From Dysgonamonadaceae bacterium (GTDB lineage: Bacteria; Bacteroidota; Bacteroidia; Bacteroidales; Azobacteroidaceae): a stretch of 13,821 nt of DNA. The position numbers and the translations under genes were made by a program. The stretch covers positions 1 through 13,821 of the forward strand of contig JAIRMF010000013.1 in the NCBI GenBank assembly GCA_031258895.1, given 5' to 3'. Below are positions 6,512 through 12,951 of this stretch, one piece after another. The stretch's first letter is position 1. The number at the start of each line of letters is the position of its first letter. A model generated the notes under the pieces. It saw only the letters and a list, made by a program, of their open reading frames with translations. It searched no databases and was not told the DNA's origin.

Positions 6512-6640
6512 GTACAAACCATTTTGTTTCAGAAATATATACTGTAATAATACGAATAAACCATGCTCCAATAACGATATACATTTGAATAAGCAGAATA
6601 AACCACTCCATAAAAGAAATATATATGGGAATAAACCATC
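6512..6640. repeat. AT-rich 42-bp tandem repeat block
   Basis: The motif GAATAAACCA recurs at 6554, 6596 and 6629, with a related GTACAAACCA at 6512; the spacings are 42, 42 and 33. The second half of the units carries a related ATATATAC/ATATACAT/ATATATGG stretch. The spacing of 42 is twice 21, so this block continues the numerical theme of the neighbouring arrays with a different, A+T-rich sequence. No gene is evident. Confidence 0.65.
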
Positions 6641-6678
6641 CTTACCGTTCGTCAGTGACGGGTGCAGCAGGTATGTCG

Positions 6679-6693
6679 CCCGAAAAATTCGGG
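6679..6693. other. Perfect hairpin
   Basis: CCCGAA (6679-6684), loop AAA, TTCGGG (6688-6693). There is no flanking T-run. It lies between the 42-bp repeats and the second dispersed element, about 150 bp beyond the queA stop in queA's direction of transcription. Confidence 0.5.
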
Positions 6694-6711
6694 AACAACA
6701 CGAGTTCGAAT

Positions 6712-6777
6712 GCGGATTTAACGGATTGTGCGTGTGTATGCGTATTATTTCGACGCAGTCGGCGGAAAATTCATGCC
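6712..6777. repeat. Dispersed intergenic element, copy B
   Basis: The counterpart of the element at 406-498: GCGGATTTAACGG at 6712, a TG-rich tract TGTGCGTGTGTATG, then the 32-bp segment 6746-6777 beginning TATTTCGACGCAGTCGGC (26 of 32 identical to copy A). The hairpin CGAC-GCA-GTCG at 6751-6761 keeps its stem and changes only its loop. It stands 68 bp beyond the queA stop and to the right of array B. The remaining bases of 6778-6844 hold nothing I recognise. Confidence 0.75.
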
Positions 6778-6844
6778 GTCACGTACAGACGCACCCGCCA
6801 CAACGGGAGAAAAAGTGCGCGTTTTGTTTGAAATAAGAAAAAAA

Positions 6845-8248
6845 CTACGGAAGCAATAGCGAAGTATCCCCGTAACTGAGGAACCTGTAATTGCGGGCAA
6901 GCGCATGGTCGTAAATCTCACGCCACGCCCCGCCCGTAAAAGCCGAAACCAGCAACAGTAACGTGCTCCTCGGCTGGTGAAAGTTCGTAATCATACCGCT
7001 CACCACCCGAAAACGGTAGCCGGGAGCGATAAGAATAGACGTGCGAGCCGAAAGTTTCGAAAGCCCGTTCCTGTCCATATAGTCCAATACCGACGAAAAC
7101 GATTCGCGAAAGCCGCACCCGTCCACACCGTACGGCGACCACTGCCCCACCGAGAAACTCTCGGGATTAAAACCCGGATCGGCAAACAAAGACGCCCCAA
7201 TATGATAAAGACTCTCCAAAGTGCGTACCGACGTCGTCCCGGCAGCAACAATACGACCCTCGTTCTCCAAAAGACGCACGACAAGGCCGCGATTCACCGA
7301 AAACCATTCCGAATGCATCACGTGGCCCCCAATCGTCTCACTCCTCACCGGCTTGAACGTCCCCGCGCCAACGTGAAGCGTCACCGAAGAACGCAAGATA
7401 CGTTTCACAGTCAAAGACGAAAATACGGATTTTGAAAAGTGCAGTCCGGCAGTCGGTGCAGCAACAGAACCCGAATGCTTGCAATAAACCGTGCCGTAAG
7501 AATCACGATCCCTGTCCGTCGCACTGCGACCCAGATAAGGAGGGATAGGTACCGTGCCGCAAAGGTCAAGCATGTGTGAAAACGAGGCCAAAGGGTCGTC
7601 CCACGAAAAACGAACCAAACACGTGTCCCCCTCAACCGACAACCGCTCCGCATACAACCGCGGAATGCAAACCTCAGCGACAATAGACGCGCCGGATTCC
7701 GCTAATTGCTCCGGCGACCGGGGCGTAGAATCAACACGCGCAGGCGGCCTGCCAAACATAGAATACGGCCGGCCGGCAGACGCAACAGGATAAACAAAAG
7801 CCGCCGCAGGACGATCGATAAAAGAATACGAACGGTCCGCAGAAACCCCATACGGCCCCTGAGACGCGACAGAGGAAATAATACCCCCCTTCCAACGTCT
7901 CGACTTGCCCACCAAACACCTCCACACACACGAAGCAGAGCTCGACAATGACTTCGCATACGAGGCAGGTTCGTATGGCTCAAGGCAAAAAACCTCAACG
8001 CTCGACCCGTCCCCCAAAGAGAAAAAAATGCGCGCGGGAATAACACGACTGTCGTTCAATACCAGTAACGAACGCTCCGGCAAATACCGCGAAACGTTCC
8101 GAAAACGATCCTCCTCAATCCCGCCGCCACGCCAAACAAGTAACTTGGAAGAATCACGCTCCGAAAGCGGATACTCGGCAATCATTGAGTCCGGGAGATG
8201 ATAGTCAAAACAGGAGATGTTTAAGGATACCGGTGCGGTACATTCCAT
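6845..8248 (-). CDS. queA: S-adenosylmethionine:tRNA ribosyltransferase-isomerase QueA
   Basis: QueA transfers the ribosyl part of SAM to 7-aminomethyl-7-deazaguanine in tRNA to form epoxyqueuosine, the penultimate step of queuosine synthesis. Motifs seen in order: FDYHLPDSMIAEYPLSERD (14-32), LLVLNDSRVIPARIFF (61-76), VAAPTAGLHF (262-271), LHVGAGTFKPV, HVMHSEWFSV, GTTSVRTLESL, and near the C-terminus MITNFHQPRSTLLLLVSAF and YRFLSYGD. At 467 residues it is about 110 longer than E. coli QueA (356). The clearest extra piece is about residues 129-196, rich in Arg-Pro, Tyr and Ser, containing a 21-residue near-duplication (136 and 157). The ATG at 8248 is the first start after a good promoter. 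The coding strand is G+T-rich, so the plus strand here is A+C-rich (about 30% G+T in 7141-7200). Confidence 0.92.
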   Translation of the reverse strand: MECTAPVSLNISCFDYHLPDSMIAEYPLSERDSSKLLVWRGGGIEEDRFRNVSRYLPERSLLVLNDSRVIPARIFFSLGDGSSVEVFCLEPYEPASYAKSLSSSASCVWRCLVGKSRRWKGGIISSVASQGPYGVSADRSYSFIDRPAAAFVYPVASAGRPYSMFGRPPARVDSTPRSPEQLAESGASIVAEVCIPRLYAERLSVEGDTCLVRFSWDDPLASFSHMLDLCGTVPIPPYLGRSATDRDRDSYGTVYCKHSGSVAAPTAGLHFSKSVFSSLTVKRILRSSVTLHVGAGTFKPVRSETIGGHVMHSEWFSVNRGLVVRLLENEGRIVAAGTTSVRTLESLYHIGASLFADPGFNPESFSVGQWSPYGVDGCGFRESFSSVLDYMDRNGLSKLSARTSILIAPGYRFRVVSGMITNFHQPRSTLLLLVSAFTGGAWREIYDHALARNYRFLSYGDTSLLLP

Positions 8249-8269
8249 ATACTATGTCGAATTGGAGTG

Positions 8270-8277
8270 CAAAACTA
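8270..8277 (-). promoter_or_regulatory. Promoter -7 element of queA
   Basis: TAGTTTTG on the minus strand (8277-8270) fits TAnnTTTG. No clear TTTG box is seen at the -33 position. Transcription would begin near 8263, giving a leader of about 15 nt before the ATG at 8248. Confidence 0.5.
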
Positions 8278-8360
8278 CGAAATTTCCGGAAAAAACGGAA
8301 ATTATCCGATATAAACGTTAAATATGAGGCCGGAAAGATGACAATACAAAATAAAACCGT

Positions 8361-8368
8361 TAAATTTG
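8361..8368 (+). promoter_or_regulatory. Promoter -7 element upstream of the GIN-domain gene
   Basis: TAAATTTG fits TAnnTTTG. Transcription would start near 8375, about 50 bases before the ATG at 8424. No -33 TTTG is evident, so this is a tentative call. It lies in the 175-bp divergent gap shared with queA. Confidence 0.4.
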
Positions 8369-8423
8369 CGCTCCGAAAGCATACAATATATCATTCACAA
8401 TGCAAACAACCAAACAGTAAAAC

Positions 8424-9176
8424 ATGAAAAAAACCATCCTAAAGCAGGCGCTGGCAGTTATGTTCGCAACGTTAGTCGTTAACGCACATTCGACAGCGTC
8501 CGAAACAGTGATAAAAGAGAACAGAAAAACCGAAAAGTTCAGTAAGCTGCACATCTCAAGCGGTATCGAAGTCTATTTCACGCAGGAAAACAAGGAAAAA
8601 ATCACAGTAGAAGCCAACGAAGACGTCATCCACAAAATATCAACCGATACAAACGGCGAAACGTTAGTCATAGAGATGAAAAGCGGCCTCAAACAGTCGT
8701 TATTCAAGAGCAAAACGGCAAGAGTCTACATCTCGGCGCCAAAACTTGAGAAAGTAACCGTCACGTCCGCCTCAAAACTGTACGCCGACAAGATTAAAAG
8801 CGACAACTCGTTCGTCCTGAAAGTATCGTCCGCCTCAACAGCAGACCTAAACTCCATCACCGCGAAGAAAAATACGGAAATAACCGTCACATCCGCCGCA
8901 AAAGCAGACGTCACAAACCTCGAAACCGAGAAATGTACGCTCCATGCATCCTCAACCGGCAAAATAAAAGCCACAGTAAACGTCAAAACAGACCTCAAAC
9001 TGTCCGCAGCATCAACAGCAGGCATCGAAGCGTCCGGCTCAGCGGAAAACGTAGAAGTAGAAGCATCGTCGGCCGCAACGGTGAACATCCAAGCGCTGTC
9101 CTACAAAAGCATAGACGTGACAAAGTCCAGTGCCGCAAGCGTCAAAAGGAAGAAAATATCGGAAACAGATAAGTAA
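8424..9176 (+). CDS. Exported GIN-domain (DUF2807) protein
   Basis: A 250-residue protein with a signal peptide (positively charged MKKTILK, hydrophobic ALAVMFATLVV, cleavage probably after NAHS/TAS). The mature part matches the pattern of the putative auto-transporter adhesin / head-GIN family: FSKLHISSGIEVYFTQ near residue 40, then repeated short strands of the type LEKVTVTSASKLYADKI, TEITVTSAAKADV and VEVEASSAATVNI, as expected for a right-handed beta-helix. Such proteins are common in Bacteroidota and are exported; their role is not firmly known. The C-terminus is lysine-rich (SVKRKKISETDK) with no recognisable sorting domain. kbl begins 17 bases after its stop, so the two may share a transcript, though no functional link is apparent. 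Codons are A/C-ending, with about 25% G+T over 8941-9000. Confidence 0.82.
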   Translation: MKKTILKQALAVMFATLVVNAHSTASETVIKENRKTEKFSKLHISSGIEVYFTQENKEKITVEANEDVIHKISTDTNGETLVIEMKSGLKQSLFKSKTARVYISAPKLEKVTVTSASKLYADKIKSDNSFVLKVSSASTADLNSITAKKNTEITVTSAAKADVTNLETEKCTLHASSTGKIKATVNVKTDLKLSAASTAGIEASGSAENVEVEASSAATVNIQALSYKSIDVTKSSAASVKRKKISETDK

Positions 9177-9193
9177 AATCAAACCTCCGCAAT

Positions 9194-10381
9194 ATGTACC
9201 ACGACTACAAAACATACCTGACAAAAGAAATAGCAGAGATAAAAACCGCCAACCTCTGGAAATGCGAACGCGAAATATCATCACCCCAGAGCGTCACCGT
9301 AAACGTGAACGGCAGGCAAATGCTTAACTTCTGCGCCAATAATTACCTCGGGTTGTCAAACGACACACGACTGATAAACACGGCAAAACAAACACTCGAC
9401 GAGAGAGGCTACGGAATGTCCTCCGTAAGGTTCATATGCGGCACACAGGACGTACACAAAAACCTCGAAAAAGCAATATCAACCTTCTTCGGCACGGAAG
9501 ATACCATACTCTACGGCTCCTGTTACGACGCAAACGGCGGACTGTTCGAACCACTGTTATCCGAACAGGACGCAATCGTCTCGGACGCCCTTAACCACGC
9601 ATCAATCATAGACGGAATACGCCTCTCAAAAGCACAGAAATTCATCTATCGCCATGCCGACATGAAAGACCTCGAACAAAAACTCGAAGAAGCATCCAAA
9701 TACCGATTCGTAACGATAGCAACCGATGCAGTGTTCTCGATGGATGGAGATGTAGCCCCGTTAAACGAAATATATGCGCTGTCAAAGAAATACGGAGCAA
9801 TGATAATGCTCGATGAATCCCATTCCGCAGGAGTCGTCGGCAAAACAGGGCATGGATTGACCGAATACTTCAACCTGAAAAACAAAATAGAAATAATAAC
9901 CGGCACACTCGGTAAATCGTTCGGCGGCGCAATCGGAGGATTCACCTCCGCAAAACAGGAAATAGTCGATATACTGCGCCAACGGTCAAGACCATATCTG
10001 TTCTCAAACTCAATACCGCCCTCAGTGGCCGCGGCAAGTGTCGAAGCATTCAAATTAGCGGATAACGACGCTTCCCTGCACGACAAATTACACGAGAATA
10101 CACAATATTTCATCGCGGAAATGAAATCCGCCGGCTTCGAAATAAAACCAACCCAGTCGGCAATTTGCGCAGTAATGCTCTACGACGCTCAACTCTCGCA
10201 AAATATGGCAACCGAACTGATCAAAGAAGGTATCTATGTGGCAGGATTCTATTATCCCGTCGTCCCAAAAGGAGAGGCAAGGATACGTGTGCAAATCTCC
10301 GCCGCACACAGAAAAGAACACCTCGATCAATGCATCTTAGCATTCACAAAAACCGGCAGAAAACTCGGAATACTGAAATAA
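9194..10381 (+). CDS. kbl: Glycine C-acetyltransferase (2-amino-3-ketobutyrate CoA ligase)
   Basis: A cytoplasmic PLP enzyme of the alpha-oxoamine synthase group. It converts 2-amino-3-oxobutanoate and CoA to glycine and acetyl-CoA in threonine breakdown, or runs in reverse. The 395 residues match the E. coli enzyme (398). Visible: FCANNYLGLS near 50, GMSSVRFICGTQDVHKNLE around 75-95, DALNHASIIDGIRLSKA, the cofactor-binding MLDESHSAGVVGKTGHGLTE near 206-225, and TGTLGKSFGGAIGGF with the Schiff-base lysine K241. E. coli Kbl was preferred over the related BioF and serine palmitoyltransferase families because of the ICGTQDVHKNLE segment and overall length. Threonine dehydrogenase (tdh), the usual partner, is not in the window. 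The stop is 46 bp before a small symporter-accessory gene. Confidence 0.92.
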   Translation: MYHDYKTYLTKEIAEIKTANLWKCEREISSPQSVTVNVNGRQMLNFCANNYLGLSNDTRLINTAKQTLDERGYGMSSVRFICGTQDVHKNLEKAISTFFGTEDTILYGSCYDANGGLFEPLLSEQDAIVSDALNHASIIDGIRLSKAQKFIYRHADMKDLEQKLEEASKYRFVTIATDAVFSMDGDVAPLNEIYALSKKYGAMIMLDESHSAGVVGKTGHGLTEYFNLKNKIEIITGTLGKSFGGAIGGFTSAKQEIVDILRQRSRPYLFSNSIPPSVAAASVEAFKLADNDASLHDKLHENTQYFIAEMKSAGFEIKPTQSAICAVMLYDAQLSQNMATELIKEGIYVAGFYYPVVPKGEARIRVQISAAHRKEHLDQCILAFTKTGRKLGILK

Positions 10382-10427
10382 ATTCCCCCGCCCAGCACAA
10401 AACCACAACGTTAAATTATTATCGAAT

Positions 10428-10544
10428 ATGTTTGGAATAAATGACCCCGGAATATATATCGCATACTTGGCCGCAGCAGGATGCCTCGCGTTCGCAATCA
10501 TATACGGCATCCGCAAATGGAACGAAAAAGATAAGGAAAAATGA
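10428..10544 (+). CDS. Symporter small accessory protein (38 aa)
   Basis: A short gene encoding a one-pass membrane peptide: N-terminus MFGINDPGIYIAYLAAAG, a hydrophobic helix through about residue 27, then a basic IRKWNEKDKEK tail. Its stop overlaps the symporter start as ATGA (10541-10544), so translation of the two is very likely coupled. From memory, peptides of this type (MFGxxDxxxWxAYL... followed by YGxxxWN) are annotated as small accessory proteins of sodium:solute symporters in Bacteroidota and other bacteria. The gene is easy to miss because a longer, unrelated frame opens at 10441. No consensus promoter is visible in the 46-bp gap after kbl, so read-through from kbl is possible. 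Confidence 0.8.
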   Translation: MFGINDPGIYIAYLAAAGCLAFAIIYGIRKWNEKDKEK

Positions 10545-12088
10545 ATACTCTGACACTCGGTGTTATTGTTATCGTCTACATCTTCATCGTCGTCTATCTC
10601 GGATACCTCGGATACAGACGCACAAAATCCCCAACCGACTTCCTTCTGGGCGGACGAAAAACAAATCCGTTCATTATGGCACTCTCTTACGGCGCGACAT
10701 TCATCTCAACCTCCGCCATAGTCGGATTCGGCGGTATCTCCGCTACCTTCGGAATGGGTATCCAATGGCTGTGCCTGCTCAATATGTTTATGGGCGTCAT
10801 CATAGCCTTCATATTTTTCGGTAAAAAAACAAGGATGCTCGGTGAAAAGACCGACGCTCACACATTCCCGCAACTGCTCGGATCACACTACGGCTCACGT
10901 GCGGTACAAACGTTCACGGCTGCGGTTATATTTGTAGGAATGCCACTCTATGCGGCTGTCGTAATGAAAGGTGGCGCCGTTTTTATAGAGGAAATATTCG
11001 GCATAGAATACAACCTCGCACTACTAACATTTACACTCGTGGTTGCCGCATACGTTATTTCCGGCGGAATAAAAGGCGTGCTCTATACCGATGCCCTGCA
11101 AGGAATTATAATGTTCCTAAGCACCTCGTTCCTGCTCGTGTGGTTCTATCATACAATGGGATTCGGATTCACGGAAGGTAACCGACAACTCTCGGAACTT
11201 GCATCAATGGTACCCGAAAAATATCGTGCACTCGGACACCAGGGCTGGACGGAGATGCCGGTGTTCGCCTCACCACAATGGTTCACACTTGTCACCTCGC
11301 TTATTCTCGGAGTAGGCATCGGTTGTCTGGCACAACCGCAACTGGCAGTACGGTTCATGATGGTGGACAGCAACAAACAGATCAGCCGTGGGGTGCTGAT
11401 CGGTTGCATCTTTATCTTTTTTACGGTCGGAGTGGTGTATCATATCGGCCCGCTTACGAATTTATATTTCATGAAACACAACGGACTGCTCGCCTCTCAA
11501 ATGACCCCGGATCTGGACAAAATAATACCGCTCTTCATAAGCCGTGCACTGCCGGGATGGTTCGGCGCAGTGTTTATGCTTTGCATACTTTCTGCAGGAA
11601 TGTCGACTTTGAGTTCCCATTTCCATACAATGGGAGCGGCTCTGGGGGTGGATATATTCCCGCGCCTTACAAGAAAATCGGGAATCAGGTCTTCCCTCGG
11701 AGTCAGGTTTGGGGTAACTTGTGCGATAGTGATCAGCTATATTATTTGTTACACTTTGAGCGCTAATATTATCGCCCGTGGTACAGCACTGTTTATGGGG
11801 ATCTGTGCGGCAACTTTCCTGCCTGCATATTTCTGTGCGCTCTACTGGAAGCGAACTACCCGAACAGGCGCTCTGGCAAGCCTCTGGACAGGCGCCCTGA
11901 CAAGCCTTTTCTGCATGATCTTCCTGCATCGAGCCGAGGCTGCGCCGGTGGGAATATGTAGGGCGTTGACAGGTCGAGATGTGTTGATAGATATCTATCC
12001 GTGGTTTGCGATAGACCCGATAGTATTTGCGTTGCCTTTATCGGCTGCGGCGATAATAATTGTGAGTTATGTCGGGAAAAAGCGGTGA
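10541..12088 (+). CDS. Sodium:solute symporter family protein
   Basis: A 515-residue membrane protein with about 13 hydrophobic segments, fitting the solute:sodium symporter (SSS) family. Typical features are the N-terminal helix followed by SPTDFLLGGRKTNPF, YGATFISTSAIVGFGG in the discontinuous first core helix, ISGGIKGVLYTDALQG, CLAQPQLAVRFMMVDS, and ILSAGMSTLSSHFHTMG, in which S355-T356 fall in the region that forms the Na2 site in known members. The substrate cannot be told; relatives carry amino acids, sugars, pantothenate or monocarboxylates. Its start overlaps the accessory-peptide stop, and its last 22 bases overlap the 3' end of convergent lipB. Composition rises from about 47-55% G+T in its first third to 65% at 11701-11760; hydrophobic codons (T at position 2) account for part of this. 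Confidence 0.9.
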   Translation: MNTLTLGVIVIVYIFIVVYLGYLGYRRTKSPTDFLLGGRKTNPFIMALSYGATFISTSAIVGFGGISATFGMGIQWLCLLNMFMGVIIAFIFFGKKTRMLGEKTDAHTFPQLLGSHYGSRAVQTFTAAVIFVGMPLYAAVVMKGGAVFIEEIFGIEYNLALLTFTLVVAAYVISGGIKGVLYTDALQGIIMFLSTSFLLVWFYHTMGFGFTEGNRQLSELASMVPEKYRALGHQGWTEMPVFASPQWFTLVTSLILGVGIGCLAQPQLAVRFMMVDSNKQISRGVLIGCIFIFFTVGVVYHIGPLTNLYFMKHNGLLASQMTPDLDKIIPLFISRALPGWFGAVFMLCILSAGMSTLSSHFHTMGAALGVDIFPRLTRKSGIRSSLGVRFGVTCAIVISYIICYTLSANIIARGTALFMGICAATFLPAYFCALYWKRTTRTGALASLWTGALTSLFCMIFLHRAEAAPVGICRALTGRDVLIDIYPWFAIDPIVFALPLSAAAIIIVSYVGKKR

Positions 12089-12738
12089 AAGGATTCCGCG
12101 AGTAGCATCTTCACATCTTCCATCCGTATTTTTACGTCGAGTTCCTTTTTCACTGAAGTAACACCCCGATCTGTGAACCCGCAGGGGTTTATGAGGTCAA
12201 AATACTGGAGGTCTGTATTCACGTTCAGTGCGAAGCCGTGCATGGTAACGTAACGGCTGCTCTTTATACCGATTGCGCAGATTTTTCGGACTTTTGCCGG
12301 TTTATCGATGTCTATCCAGACGCCACTTGCGTGGGGAAGGTGTTCTCCCCGAATGGAGTATTTGTCTAACAGTTTGATAATCGTTTCCTCCAGCCGGAAG
12401 ACGTATTCTTTTAATCCTATGTTGAATAATTCGAGGTCAAGTATGGGGTATCCGACTAATTGCCCCGGACCGTGGTAAGTGACGTCGCCTCCTCGGTCGG
12501 TACGGAAACATTCGATACCGGTTTCTCTGAGACGGTTTTCGTCAAGGAGCAGATTAGAGTGTTTCCCGTGTTTGCCGAGCGTGATGACATGAGGGTGCTC
12601 ACAGATAATGAGCGTGTTTTTGACTGACTGTCTTGATGTCTTTCTTTCTATTGCATCGTTAAAGAGCGCTTTCTGCCGTTCGTATGCTGTTCTGTACGGT
12701 ATGAGTCCCCAGTCTGATATGTTGATTCCTGATGGCAT
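12067..12738 (-). CDS. lipB: Octanoyltransferase LipB
   Basis: LipB moves octanoate from acyl carrier protein to the lipoyl domains of 2-oxoacid dehydrogenases and the glycine cleavage system; LipA (not in the window) then adds sulfur. The 223-residue protein shows EHPHVITLGKHGK, RGGDVTYHGPGQLVGYPI (R83-GGD, HGPG 89-92), the KICAIGIK segment with catalytic K152, the MHGFALNVNTDL segment, and INPCG with catalytic C186. The frame is open upstream to a start at 12780, but a TACCTTTG promoter element lies at 12764-12757 within that extension, and homology begins only after the ATG at 12738, so the shorter start is chosen. The 3' end overlaps the symporter's 3' end by 22 bases. The coding strand is slightly A+C-rich, the reverse of queA, although both are on the minus strand. 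Confidence 0.93.
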   Translation of the reverse strand: MPSGINISDWGLIPYRTAYERQKALFNDAIERKTSRQSVKNTLIICEHPHVITLGKHGKHSNLLLDENRLRETGIECFRTDRGGDVTYHGPGQLVGYPILDLELFNIGLKEYVFRLEETIIKLLDKYSIRGEHLPHASGVWIDIDKPAKVRKICAIGIKSSRYVTMHGFALNVNTDLQYFDLINPCGFTDRGVTSVKKELDVKIRMEDVKMLLAESFHRFFPT

Positions 12739-12756
12739 GAGTAATCTTTTGGGTTG

Positions 12757-12764
12757 CAAAGGTA
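12757..12764 (-). promoter_or_regulatory. Promoter -7 element of lipB
   Basis: TACCTTTG on the minus strand (12764-12757), followed by CAACCC, fits TAnnTTTG exactly and is the same octamer as in the promoter at 531-561. Transcription would start near 12750, leaving about 12 nt before the ATG at 12738. No well-spaced -33 TTTG is present. It decides the lipB start. Confidence 0.6.
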
Positions 12765-12882
12765 ATGAAAATAGTTGCAAGTCATTGTATCTCCACGTTT
12801 CGGATTGCCATAGCCGATGGGCAGTGGCTTTATGTTAATTCTTAAAAATGAATAAACTGCTGAAATGTATTGTGTATCAGAG

Positions 12883-12896
12883 TTAATTATAATTAA
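12883..12896. other. Perfect 14-bp palindrome upstream of the phosphatase promoter
   Basis: TTAATTATAATTAA is its own reverse complement and ends four bases before the -33 box at 12901. It could be an operator, but A+T-only palindromes arise easily, so this is only noted. The rest of 12781-12900 shows nothing else that I recognise. Confidence 0.35.
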
Positions 12897-12900
12897 ATAG

Positions 12901-12932
12901 TTTGCCGGTTTAAACAATGTTGTATATATTTG
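12901..12932 (+). promoter_or_regulatory. Bacteroidota-type promoter of the phosphatase gene
   Basis: TTTG (12901-12904), 20 bases, TATATTTG (12925-12932): an exact match to the Bacteroidota -33/-7 consensus. Transcription would begin near 12938-12940, which rules out the ATG at 12937 as a practical start and favours the one at 12952. Confidence 0.7.
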
Positions 12933-12951
12933 CACTATGGTTTGTGTAGGT

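Noticed and set aside
6214..6522. Minus-strand (DAPREFC repeats) and plus-strand (PRRIAKL repeats) frames over array B
   Set aside because: All frames through a perfect 21-bp array stay open automatically; there is no ribosome-binding context or non-repeat domain.
6661..6720. tRNA-like stretch (GTTCGAA with a nearby 6-bp hairpin)
   Set aside because: No acceptor stem or anticodon arm can be formed around it; only one stem is convincing.
10441..10824. 127-codon plus-strand frame overlapping the symporter start
   Set aside because: It is out of frame with both the accessory peptide and the symporter, resembles no family, and covers clearly coding DNA in another frame.
12739..12780. Longer N-terminus for LipB starting at 12780
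   Set aside because: The promoter -7 element at 12764-12757 lies inside the extension, and LipB homology begins only after the ATG at 12738.
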